Below are positions 1 to 6,005 of a stretch of 8,614 bases of DNA, one piece after another. This DNA comes from an uncultured Lachnospiraceae bacterium (GTDB lineage Bacteria > Bacillota_A > Clostridia > Lachnospirales > Lachnospiraceae), in NCBI GenBank assembly GCA_947175285.1, contig CAMWMM010000192.1, forward strand, positions 1 to 8,614. The letters are read 5' to 3'. The notes beneath the pieces are model-generated. The model did no database searches. It was not told the DNA's origin and saw only the letters and a program-made list of their open reading frames with translations. Made by a program: the position numbers and the translations under genes. The stretch's first letter is position 1; each line of letters opens with the position of its first letter.

Positions 1-367
1 TACTTATGCGGGGGCATTAGAACATGCGGTTAAGTCGCTTCACAAGGCATTTCCGGATGCGACAATTGTATTGGTTTCGCCGCATTATTGCCAGTTTTTT
101 TCCGGCGGAGCATTTCTCGGAGACGGGTACAGCCTTGATTTAGGATATGGGAATTTAATTGGTTATGCAGAAGCCTGCGCTTATATAGCGGAGCAGCATG
201 TAGATGACGGTGTTAAGTTCTATAATGCTTTTGAAGACAGTGGTATCGATGCGTATTCGGCTGATGAGTGCTTAGAAGACGGTATTCATCTTACGCAGGA
301 AGGAAGACACAGGTATGCAGATTATCTTATCCGGTGGATTATGGCAGATTTTTACCCGGAAGAATAA
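1..367 (+). CDS. SGNH/GDSL-family hydrolase, C-terminal part (cut by left window edge)
   Basis: The reading frame (codons starting at position 2) is open from the window edge to a TAA at 365-367, giving about 121 residues. A TTG at 71 could in principle start translation, but the coding sequence upstream of it is in frame and sensible (strand-forming IVLVSPHY runs across it), so the true start lies outside the window. Near the C terminus is DGIHLT (Asp codon 278-280, His codon 287-289), the block V Asp-x-x-His of the SGNH superfamily, which supplies two catalytic-triad residues. The Ser (GDS) and Asn (GxND) blocks would be upstream and cannot be checked. Such enzymes are esterases or acyl transferases, and in envelope loci they often act on acyl groups of glycans. 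The next gene is an acyl carrier protein, but it has its own promoter, so co-transcription is not certain. Substrate and cell location are unknown because the N terminus is missing. Confidence 0.75.
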   Translation, partial: TYAGALEHAVKSLHKAFPDATIVLVSPHYCQFFSGGAFLGDGYSLDLGYGNLIGYAEACAYIAEQHVDDGVKFYNAFEDSGIDAYSADECLEDGIHLTQEGRHRYADYLIRWIMADFYPEE

Positions 368-387
368 GGCGAAAGAATGAAATTTTC

Positions 388-416
388 TTGCAGAATAAAT
401 ACAAATTCGGTACAAT
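388..416 (+). promoter_or_regulatory. Sigma-A-like promoter of the acyl carrier protein gene
   Basis: A -35-like TTGCAG (388-393, 3 of 6 consensus bases) and a -10 TACAAT (411-416, 5 of 6) are separated by exactly 17 bp. Transcription would start near 423, leaving a leader of about 26 nt that carries the GAAAGGA ribosome binding site (432-438). The -35 is weak. The optimal spacing and the position in the only gap between the two genes support the call. No convincing terminator for the preceding SGNH gene is visible in the 81-nt gap, so readthrough from upstream is also possible. Confidence 0.55.
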
Positions 417-448
417 AGGAAAGAAGTATTAGAAAGGATTACGGTAAA

Positions 449-694
449 ATGAGCAGAGAAGAAGTATTTGCGAAGTTAAATGAAGTATTTCAGGATGTTT
501 TTGATGATGATACGATTACGGTGACTGATACAACAACAGCGGATGATATTGAAGAATGGGATTCGTTGGAGCATATTAATCTGATTGCTGCCGTAGAGCA
601 GGAGTTTGGTATGAAATTTAATATGGGACAGGTTGTGTCTATGAAAAATGTGGGCGAAATGGCGGACATTATCATACAGCAGATTACTTCTTAA
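449..694 (+). CDS. Acyl carrier protein (phosphopantetheine-binding)
   Basis: This 81-residue acidic protein has the length and pattern of a free-standing carrier protein. The motif EEWDSLEHINL contains Asp38-Ser39-Leu40, where Ser39 is the expected attachment site for 4'-phosphopantetheine added by a phosphopantetheinyl transferase. The ATG at 449 follows GAAAGGA (432-438) at suitable spacing. It is a single-domain protein with no fused synthase or ligase. The sequence around the serine resembles carrier proteins of secondary or envelope pathways (an AMP-ligase, FkbH-like or Dlt-like partner is typical) more than a housekeeping fatty-acid AcpP set, because no fatty-acid synthesis gene is near. 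Its neighbours are an SGNH hydrolase upstream and a convergent VOC protein downstream, whose coding sequence overlaps its last 11 bp. The likely role is to hold an activated acyl, hydroxyacyl or aminoacyl group as a thioester in the cytoplasm. The actual cargo is unknown. Family certainty is high and pathway certainty is low. Confidence 0.93.
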   Translation: MSREEVFAKLNEVFQDVFDDDTITVTDTTTADDIEEWDSLEHINLIAAVEQEFGMKFNMGQVVSMKNVGEMADIIIQQITS

Positions 695-1082
695 GCAGTT
701 CAATCATTCCCATCGATGCATGCATCAGAAAAACAACTTCTCTGTTCTGCAGAGCCGGAGCCGGAGTTGGTGTATCGATGGCGGCAAAGCCGTTTTCTGT
801 TAATGTCTGATAATCTCTGTCAAAATTTTCTGTTTCATAACATATATGATATGGACTGTTTTTATATTTCTTCATTAACCCGGATACAACAGAGTCTTCG
901 GAAACAGGAGAAACCAACTCGATGCAGTAGCCGTCTTTTTCCAAAAAGCAGATATTGACTTTGCGGATAGCGTCATATACGGTGTTTTGTATCGTCTGAT
1001 ACCCGAGATTCTCAAAAGATTGTATTGCGGCGTCCATCTTTTTAACCAGATAACCAATGTGATGTACTTTTAATGTCAGCAT
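684..1082 (-). CDS. VOC (glyoxalase/bleomycin-resistance/epimerase fold) family protein
   Basis: This 132-residue protein shows the two-module layout of the vicinal oxygen chelate superfamily. The first module begins with VHHIGYLV (His8) and contains the strand CIELVSP (Glu55). The second begins with SPYHICYE (His79) and ends with MGMIELL (Glu128). His8, His79 and Glu128 sit where methylmalonyl-CoA epimerase-like and glyoxalase-like proteins place metal ligands, so a metal-dependent epimerase, lyase or isomerase activity is plausible. Length is normal for a single-domain member. The ATG (1082-1080) is preceded on the minus strand by GGGAGAA about 7 nt away, and a good promoter lies further upstream (1146-1174). 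The stop codon lies inside the convergent carrier protein gene. VOC proteins beside carrier proteins may act on a carrier-bound or CoA-bound acyl group, but that is inference. The substrate cannot be deduced. Confidence 0.85.
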   Translation of the reverse strand: MLTLKVHHIGYLVKKMDAAIQSFENLGYQTIQNTVYDAIRKVNICFLEKDGYCIELVSPVSEDSVVSGLMKKYKNSPYHICYETENFDRDYQTLTENGFAAIDTPTPAPALQNREVVFLMHASMGMIELLKK

Positions 1083-1097
1083 AAAATTTCTCCCGTA

Positions 1098-1126
1098 TTG
1101 ATAAATGAAGCATAATTGTGTATATT
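1098..1126 (+). promoter_or_regulatory. Sigma-A-like promoter of the five-gene rightward operon
   Basis: TTGATA (1098-1103, 5 of 6 consensus bases) and TATATT (1121-1126, 5 of 6) are separated by exactly 17 bp, the strongest promoter match seen in the window. Transcription would start near 1133 and give a leader of roughly 80 nt before the start at 1214. It directs transcription into the DUF6056-like gene and, given the tight spacing, probably the whole operon to 6941. It overlaps the predicted transcribed leader of the divergent VOC gene. Confidence 0.65.
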
Positions 1127-1145
1127 AAAATATAGCCATGCATTC

Positions 1146-1174
1146 ATTTTATTATATGACTGGCTGTTTAGCAA
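1146..1174 (-). promoter_or_regulatory. Sigma-A-like promoter of the VOC gene
   Basis: Read on the minus strand, TTGCTA (complement of 1169-1174, 4 of 6 consensus bases) and TAAAAT (complement of 1146-1151, 5 of 6) are separated by exactly 17 bp. The predicted start is near 1139, giving a leader of about 57 nt up to the VOC start codon at 1082. It faces the rightward promoter at 1098-1126, and the two predicted start points lie only a few bases apart. Confidence 0.55.
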
Positions 1175-1200
1175 GTAGGAAAGACAAGATAGGATGATAC

Positions 1201-1206
1201 AGGAGG
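1201..1206 (+). promoter_or_regulatory. Ribosome binding site that decides the DUF6056-like start
   Basis: A perfect AGGAGG lies 7 nt before GTG 1214 and 10 nt before ATG 1217. Both codons are in frame and adjacent, so the start is either of them and the protein differs by one residue. This is the strongest Shine-Dalgarno sequence in the window, suggesting efficient translation of the first operon gene. Confidence 0.8.
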
Positions 1207-1213
1207 AACCATT

Positions 1214-2710
1214 GTGATGAACAAAAAAATTAGAATAGTTACTTTGATAAGTATTCTGATTTTCATTATATTGATGCTGCCGGTTGTATACCTTTCCTTT
1301 GTGAACAGAGCAACAGGGGACGATTACAACTATGGAATTTATACAAGAGCGGCATGGATGGGGACACATTCACTCATTGAAGTGTGCAGGCAGGCATGGA
1401 GGACTGTCCGGCAGTTTTACATAAGCTGGCAGGGAACATGGTTCAGTATTTTTCTGTTTACTTTACAGCCGGAAGTATTTAGCGATAGTGCCTATGTTAT
1501 TGTGGCGTTTTTGATGCTGTTTGTATGGATTGGAAGCACTTTTTATCTATTTAGGCAGATATTGTGCAGAAATATCAGACTGAATCGGTGGAGTTACCTG
1601 TTAATTACGGTATGCTTTTTAATTATCAGTATAGAATTTATTCCCAGTACAAAGTCTTCGATTTACTGGTATAATGGCTGCGCTCACTATATGCTGCCTT
1701 TTACAATGTGCCAGATGGTAGCAGCATGGCTGTTGCAATATCAGGAGAAATATAAGATACACACATACATAGCGATTGTTATTTTTATGACATTGCTGGG
1801 TGGCTCTAATTATCAGGCAGCACTATTTGTGTTGATTGCGGCGTGTTATACGCAGATAGCCGTATGGGTTCTGAAAAAAGATAAAAGAATCCTGACATTA
1901 TTGCTGCCTGTATGCACGGAATCGGCAGGTTTGATTATGAGCATGAAAGCGCCGGGGAATAAGGTACGGGCAGGTGAAGAATTTGGATTTTCGCTATCGA
2001 AGGGAATCGAAACCATAGGAAAATCCTTTTTGTATGGGATTACGGATATAGGAAAATATTGGCAGGAAAGACCGCTTGTCTTAGTTGGCTTACTTTTTCT
2101 GTTTATTCTTTTTATCATTGTGTTCTGTGCAGAAGAAAAAAGTTTCACTTTTGCGCATCCAATATGGCTTTCTTTGATGCTTTACTGTTTATACAGCGCG
2201 ATGCAGGCGCCGGCCGTTTATGCGGAGGTAGAAGTTTCGGGAGGTGTGCCGAATACGAATTTTCAGGTTTTTCTGCTGACTGCTTCAGGAATTTTATTAA
2301 TTATTGCCAATACACTGGCAGGAAAAATGAAAGCAAAGTGGCAGGAAGATACTGATAAAAAGGTGTTAAAAATGATAGCAGTGCCGGGAATCGTGATTTG
2401 TTTCCTAGCGGCGTTTCTTTGCAGGAGTAATATCAAGACCAGTACATCCTATGTTGCTCTTATTTATGCTGTGAGTGGACAGGCTGCGGATTATAAAGAG
2501 CAGATGGATTTGCAGACGAGACTGCTGGAAGAGGAGAGTGTAGAGGATGTGGTTGTGCCGTTTATAAATGACGTACAGGGACCGCTCATGCACATGCCGG
2601 TAACGGGGGAGAGCGATAGTTTTACGAGCTGGGCAACAGCACAGTATTACGGTAAAAACAGTGTTATTGCGATAGACCGGCCGAAATGGATGGAGGAGAA
2701 TCAATATTGA
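1214..2710 (+). CDS. DUF6056-like polytopic membrane protein, possible GT-C-type glycosyltransferase
   Basis: This 498-residue protein (497 if it starts at ATG 1217) has about ten predicted transmembrane segments. The first is at about 8-30 and the last at about 386-403, followed by a hydrophilic C-terminal tail of some 95 residues. Directly after the first membrane segment comes TGDDYNYG (Asp36-Asp37). Acidic residues in the first external loop are the typical catalytic site position of GT-C polyprenyl-phosphate-sugar transferases. Other recognisable blocks are YISWQGTWFS (69-78), IYWYNGCAHYMLP (150-162), GGSNYQA (196-202) and KAPGNKVRA (245-253). I recognise these as the DUF6056 pattern from memory, so the family name is probable rather than proven and the activity is inferred. 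It is the first gene of the operon and is followed after 1 nt by a GtrA-family gene, implying translational coupling and a linked role in surface glycan assembly. Alternatives are a polymerase-like or other envelope membrane protein. Confidence 0.7.
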   Translation: MMNKKIRIVTLISILIFIILMLPVVYLSFVNRATGDDYNYGIYTRAAWMGTHSLIEVCRQAWRTVRQFYISWQGTWFSIFLFTLQPEVFSDSAYVIVAFLMLFVWIGSTFYLFRQILCRNIRLNRWSYLLITVCFLIISIEFIPSTKSSIYWYNGCAHYMLPFTMCQMVAAWLLQYQEKYKIHTYIAIVIFMTLLGGSNYQAALFVLIAACYTQIAVWVLKKDKRILTLLLPVCTESAGLIMSMKAPGNKVRAGEEFGFSLSKGIETIGKSFLYGITDIGKYWQERPLVLVGLLFLFILFIIVFCAEEKSFTFAHPIWLSLMLYCLYSAMQAPAVYAEVEVSGGVPNTNFQVFLLTASGILLIIANTLAGKMKAKWQEDTDKKVLKMIAVPGIVICFLAAFLCRSNIKTSTSYVALIYAVSGQAADYKEQMDLQTRLLEEESVEDVVVPFINDVQGPLMHMPVTGESDSFTSWATAQYYGKNSVIAIDRPKWMEENQY

Positions 2711-2711
2711 T

Positions 2712-3200
2712 ATGGAAAAAATAATGGCTTTTTTTGAAAAACATAAAGATTTTATCATGGAAGTGGTTCATTTCGGCATGGTGGGCGTTATCAACACGCT
2801 GATGGGCTGGGCTATCATGGCAGTCCTGTATAATTTTATTCATATGAATTACTGGATTTCCACTGGGATTTCCTATTTTATTGGCAGCGTTTTTTCCTAT
2901 CATGCCAACAGCAAACTTACTTTTAAAGTGGAAAATAAAGACAAAGGGCTTCCCTGGCGGTTTGCCGTTAATATTATTGTCTGCTATCTGATTGCATTCA
3001 GTGTGGCGCGGCCGTCTGTCACATATGTATTGTCATTACGGTCGATAGCTGCGATTGTAAATCGTATGGCAGAGATGCTTGGCACAGAGCCGGCAGTGAT
3101 TGTGGATAATATAGCGATGGTGTTTGGCATGGGACTGTTTATCATACTGAATTTCTTCGGACAGAAGTTTTTCGTATTTCGCAGACGGGAGAAGAATTGA
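2712..3200 (+). CDS. GtrA-family membrane protein
   Basis: This 162-residue protein has four hydrophobic segments at about 20-42, 46-66, 84-108 and 130-152, the standard GtrA topology. Family hallmarks are FGMVGVINTLMGW (21-33), SYFIGSVFSYHANSKLTFK (54-72) and the C-terminal NFFGQKFFVFR (147-157). A stretch of about 20 residues between segments three and four (about 108-128) makes it somewhat longer than many members. GtrA proteins are thought to take part in transmembrane movement of polyprenyl-phosphate-linked sugars and usually pair with a GtrB-type family 2 glycosyltransferase. None is present in this operon. The ATG at 2712 lies one base after the previous stop. Its GGAGGAG (2692-2698) is inside the preceding gene and 13 nt away, rather far, so coupled re-initiation is likely. 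The in-frame ATG at 2724 is a possible but less favoured start. Confidence 0.9.
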   Translation: MEKIMAFFEKHKDFIMEVVHFGMVGVINTLMGWAIMAVLYNFIHMNYWISTGISYFIGSVFSYHANSKLTFKVENKDKGLPWRFAVNIIVCYLIAFSVARPSVTYVLSLRSIAAIVNRMAEMLGTEPAVIVDNIAMVFGMGLFIILNFFGQKFFVFRRREKN

Positions 3201-3203
3201 GGA

Positions 3204-4970
3204 ATGAAGAAAATAACACAGCAGAAATGGTTTCTGTGGTTGACAAAATATTGGTTTATCTTTCCAATAGCGGGATTTCTGCTTCTGGAGGGCGGCGTTT
3301 TTTTCTGCTATGGGGAAAAGAGTTATATCGGTGTCCATGATAATATGGATTTGTTCCTGGCACAGTTTCAGATGTTGAAGAATACCTCTTCTTTCTGGAA
3401 ACATGGTGTGGACGTGCCGTTCCTTGGCGGAATCAGCAGAGATAATCTGCCGTCGGAGCTGTCGCTTTATACGTTTCTATATATGATTTTTCCGACTTTC
3501 ACAGCCTATGTGCTGGGGCTGCTGTTGAAAGTTGTTATCGCGATCGTATCTTTCAGACTTTTAGCAAAGCAGCTATATCCGGCGCAGTATCTTACATACC
3601 GCCCGCTCATTTACATGACGGGATTTGTCTATGGTATTTTGAATGTGTTTCCGGCATTTGGATTTGCTTTTGCGTCCATGCCGCTTGCCGCTTATCTGCT
3701 GATTAGAATATATAGGGAGCCGTCAAAGAAACTTTATCTTTTGCTGTTTCTTTATCCGCTTCTTTCTTATTTTAGCTATGTCGGCATCTTTATTTTGGGT
3801 TATCTTTTCATCGCAGTGATATGGCTGTCTGTCAGAGATAAAAAGCCGGCAATTTCCCTGCTTGTGGCGTTTTTTGTATTGGCGCTTGGCTATGTTGTGT
3901 GTGAATATCGTTTGTTTGGACAGATGTTACTGAGTGATGAAGTAACAATCCGTTCCACGCTTGTCAATCCGTCACTTTCGCCTGCACAGGTAGGAAGTGA
4001 AATTCTGACAGTATTAAAAGAAGGAATTTTTCATGCAGACGGCGTACATACCAAAATCGTGCTGCCGGTATGTATGATTTATTTTCTTGCCCATAATGTG
4101 TGGTATCTGTGGAAGAAGCAGGCAAAAAATATCTTGCATGATACCTTTAATTTTGTTATGCTTTTTCTTGTATTTAATGCCTTGATATACGGGCTGTATG
4201 ATTGCGAGCCTGTCAGGACGCTTGTGGAAACGTTACTTCCTCCGTTAAAAGGATGGCAGTTTAACCGGACGATATGGTTCAATCCTTTTTTATGGTACAG
4301 TGCACTGTTTTTACTATTGAAACAGCTTTATGACAAAGGTGTCATATGGACTTGGGCGGCAAATATTATTATCTGTATTGCAGCTTTGACTGTTATCCTA
4401 ACGCCGACCAGATATAATGACCTTTATTATACATGCTATTATCGTGCCTATGAATATTTTCACGGAACGGAAGTGGATGAACTTGACTATGAGCAGTTCT
4501 ATGCGGTAGATTTGTTTGAGAAGATTAAAGAAGATATCGGCTATCAGGGAGAGTGGTCGGCGGCATACGGATTTCATCCTGCCATTTTGGAATATAACGG
4601 TATTGCTACGTTAGACGGTTATCTCGGCTTCTATTCGCAGCGTTACAAAGAGGACTTCCGGAAAATCATTGCGCCGGCTCTTGACAGAATGGAAGAAACC
4701 AGAATTTATTATGATGATTGGGGAGCGCGCGTCTATTTATATTCCGGCACGGATTTGAGTATTGTGGGTGCAACGAAAATCGTTTATGCAACGGATTATG
4801 ATATTTATATAGATGAGGAAAGTTTTAGAAACCTCGGCGGAACCTATATTTTTTCAAGGTGGGAACTTACGAACGCAGATGAGGCGGGCTTAAGGCTGCT
4901 TGACAGTTATACCTTGGACGATGCCGTTTATACAATTTATGTTTATGAGAGCAAACATGTAGTACACTAA
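3204..4970 (+). CDS. DUF6044-like polytopic membrane protein with extracytoplasmic C-terminal domain
   Basis: This 588-residue protein has an N-terminal membrane segment (about 15-36), then IGVHDNMDLF (42-51) and HGVDVPFLGGISRDNLPSE (67-85), and a further ten or so hydrophobic segments up to about residue 400. A soluble region of about 185 residues (403-588) rich in Tyr, Asp and Glu follows and probably lies outside the membrane. I recognise the HDN-D and GGISRDNLPSE blocks as the DUF6044 pattern, whose biochemical function is not established. The architecture of a first-loop acidic motif, many helices and a C-terminal soluble domain resembles GT-C and YfhO-like glycosylation proteins, so a role in transferring lipid-linked sugars to a surface polymer is plausible. 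ATG 3204 lies 3 nt after the GtrA stop. GGGAG (3187-3191) and GAGGA (3199-3203) precede it. Family call is moderately sure and function is inferred. Confidence 0.7.
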   Translation: MKKITQQKWFLWLTKYWFIFPIAGFLLLEGGVFFCYGEKSYIGVHDNMDLFLAQFQMLKNTSSFWKHGVDVPFLGGISRDNLPSELSLYTFLYMIFPTFTAYVLGLLLKVVIAIVSFRLLAKQLYPAQYLTYRPLIYMTGFVYGILNVFPAFGFAFASMPLAAYLLIRIYREPSKKLYLLLFLYPLLSYFSYVGIFILGYLFIAVIWLSVRDKKPAISLLVAFFVLALGYVVCEYRLFGQMLLSDEVTIRSTLVNPSLSPAQVGSEILTVLKEGIFHADGVHTKIVLPVCMIYFLAHNVWYLWKKQAKNILHDTFNFVMLFLVFNALIYGLYDCEPVRTLVETLLPPLKGWQFNRTIWFNPFLWYSALFLLLKQLYDKGVIWTWAANIIICIAALTVILTPTRYNDLYYTCYYRAYEYFHGTEVDELDYEQFYAVDLFEKIKEDIGYQGEWSAAYGFHPAILEYNGIATLDGYLGFYSQRYKEDFRKIIAPALDRMEETRIYYDDWGARVYLYSGTDLSIVGATKIVYATDYDIYIDEESFRNLGGTYIFSRWELTNADEAGLRLLDSYTLDDAVYTIYVYESKHVVH

Positions 4971-4991
4971 AATAGAAAGAGAGAATACAAT

Positions 4992-5975
4992 ATGGCAATC
5001 AGAGTACACAATTTTGCAGGAGTGCTTGGCTGGAATGCAAGAAAGTATTTACCGAAGTTATCAACGGAGAGTTATTTAAAATTACAGTTTCTGACGAGAA
5101 GAAAGCAGCAGAAGCGGTATATAGAATATTTTTACGGACAAAAAGAAGCGCCGCATCCGCTTATTGTCAATCTGGAGACAGTCAACCGCTGTAACAGTAC
5201 CTGTGAATTTTGTACGGCAAATATCCATGCGGAAAAACGTCCGTATATGATGATGCCGGATGAAATGTATTATTCCATTATAGACCAGCTTCATGACTGG
5301 AATTATAAAGGGCATCTGACATTATACGGAAACAATGAACCATGGCTGGATAAGAGAATCGTAGAGCTCCATAAATATGCAAGGGAGAAACTGCCGGAGG
5401 CTTTTATCTTTATGTCCACGAACGGACTGCTTTTGAATATTGACAGGGTAAAGGCGATCGTTCCCTATGTAGACCAGCTAATCATCAATAATTATTGTCT
5501 GGATATGAAAATGCATGAAAATATCCAAGTCATTTATGATTATGTAAAAAAACATCCGGAAGAATTTCAGGATGTGGATATTTTGATACAGATTCGCTAT
5601 TTAAAAGAAGTGCTGACCAATCGTGCCGGCAGTGCGCCGAACAAGCAGTCTAAAGGCAAGATTATCAAAGAAACCTGTCTGATGCCTTATACGGATATGT
5701 GGATTATGCCGAACGGAAAACTCGGTGTTTGCTGTTGTGATAATTTCGAGGTAACGGATTTGGCGGATTTGCATGAAGTGACATTAAAAGAGGGATGGAA
5801 CAGTAAAAAATATCAGGAACTGCGGGATGCCGTGAAAGATGGAAGAGATAAGTATCCTTTCTGCAAATATTGCGATTTTATAGATGCAGGGCTTCGCATG
5901 GATGCCGTGGATGATATTTTAAAACACCGTGATAAAATGCACGGGGCAAGACAGTCGGTATTTAAAAGCAAATAA
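4992..5975 (+). CDS. Radical SAM protein with C-terminal SPASM-type cluster domain
   Basis: This 327-residue protein contains VNRCNSTCEFCTAN with Cys67, Cys71 and Cys74 in the CxxxCxxC arrangement that binds the [4Fe-4S] cluster which cleaves S-adenosylmethionine. LYGNNEPWLD (111-120) occupies the place of the GGEP-like SAM-binding motif, in a GNNEP variant. The C-terminal part has Cys229, the triple CysCysCys 247-249 after MPNGKLGV, and Cys291-x-x-Cys294, the pattern of a short SPASM domain likely to carry one auxiliary cluster. SPASM enzymes modify peptides, proteins or small molecules, including sugar-alcohol dehydrogenation. No precursor-peptide gene lies in the 21-nt and 30-nt flanking gaps, so a sugar or carrier-bound substrate fits the glycan operon better. 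That is inference. The ATG at 4992 follows a purine-rich AAAGAGAG stretch. It is the only clearly cytoplasmic enzyme of the operon. Confidence 0.9.
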   Translation: MAIRVHNFAGVLGWNARKYLPKLSTESYLKLQFLTRRKQQKRYIEYFYGQKEAPHPLIVNLETVNRCNSTCEFCTANIHAEKRPYMMMPDEMYYSIIDQLHDWNYKGHLTLYGNNEPWLDKRIVELHKYAREKLPEAFIFMSTNGLLLNIDRVKAIVPYVDQLIINNYCLDMKMHENIQVIYDYVKKHPEEFQDVDILIQIRYLKEVLTNRAGSAPNKQSKGKIIKETCLMPYTDMWIMPNGKLGVCCCDNFEVTDLADLHEVTLKEGWNSKKYQELRDAVKDGRDKYPFCKYCDFIDAGLRMDAVDDILKHRDKMHGARQSVFKSK

Positions 5976-6005
5976 ATAACGCTGGCTGCGAGAAGGGATA
6001 TTCAG

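Noticed and set aside
371..389. Weak hairpin AAGAA...TTCTT as a terminator for the first SGNH gene
   Set aside because: The stem is about 5 bp of A/T pairs with no following T tract, and it overlaps the carrier protein promoter.
715..726. Perfect 12-bp palindrome GATGCATGCATC
   Set aside because: It lies inside the VOC coding sequence, encodes ordinary residues (MHAS region) and has no T tract, so it is neither a terminator nor an obvious operator.
1134..1165. AGCCA/TGGCT inverted repeat with an inner TCAT/ATGA as a riboswitch or attenuator in the operon leader
   Set aside because: The stems are short and interrupted, no known riboswitch core is recognisable in the 80-nt leader, and there is no terminator hairpin. 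It is mentioned only as a possible operator within the promoter finding.
1846..2148. Minus-strand open frame of 100 codons, and similar antisense frames across the window
   Set aside because: It lies entirely within the DUF6056-like membrane gene, has no recognisable domain and no good ribosome binding site. Such shadow frames are expected opposite hydrophobic coding regions.
4945..4973. TAAAAT at 4968-4973 as an internal promoter for the radical SAM gene
   Set aside because: No -35-like hexamer occurs at a suitable distance, and the 21-nt gap fits operon readthrough.
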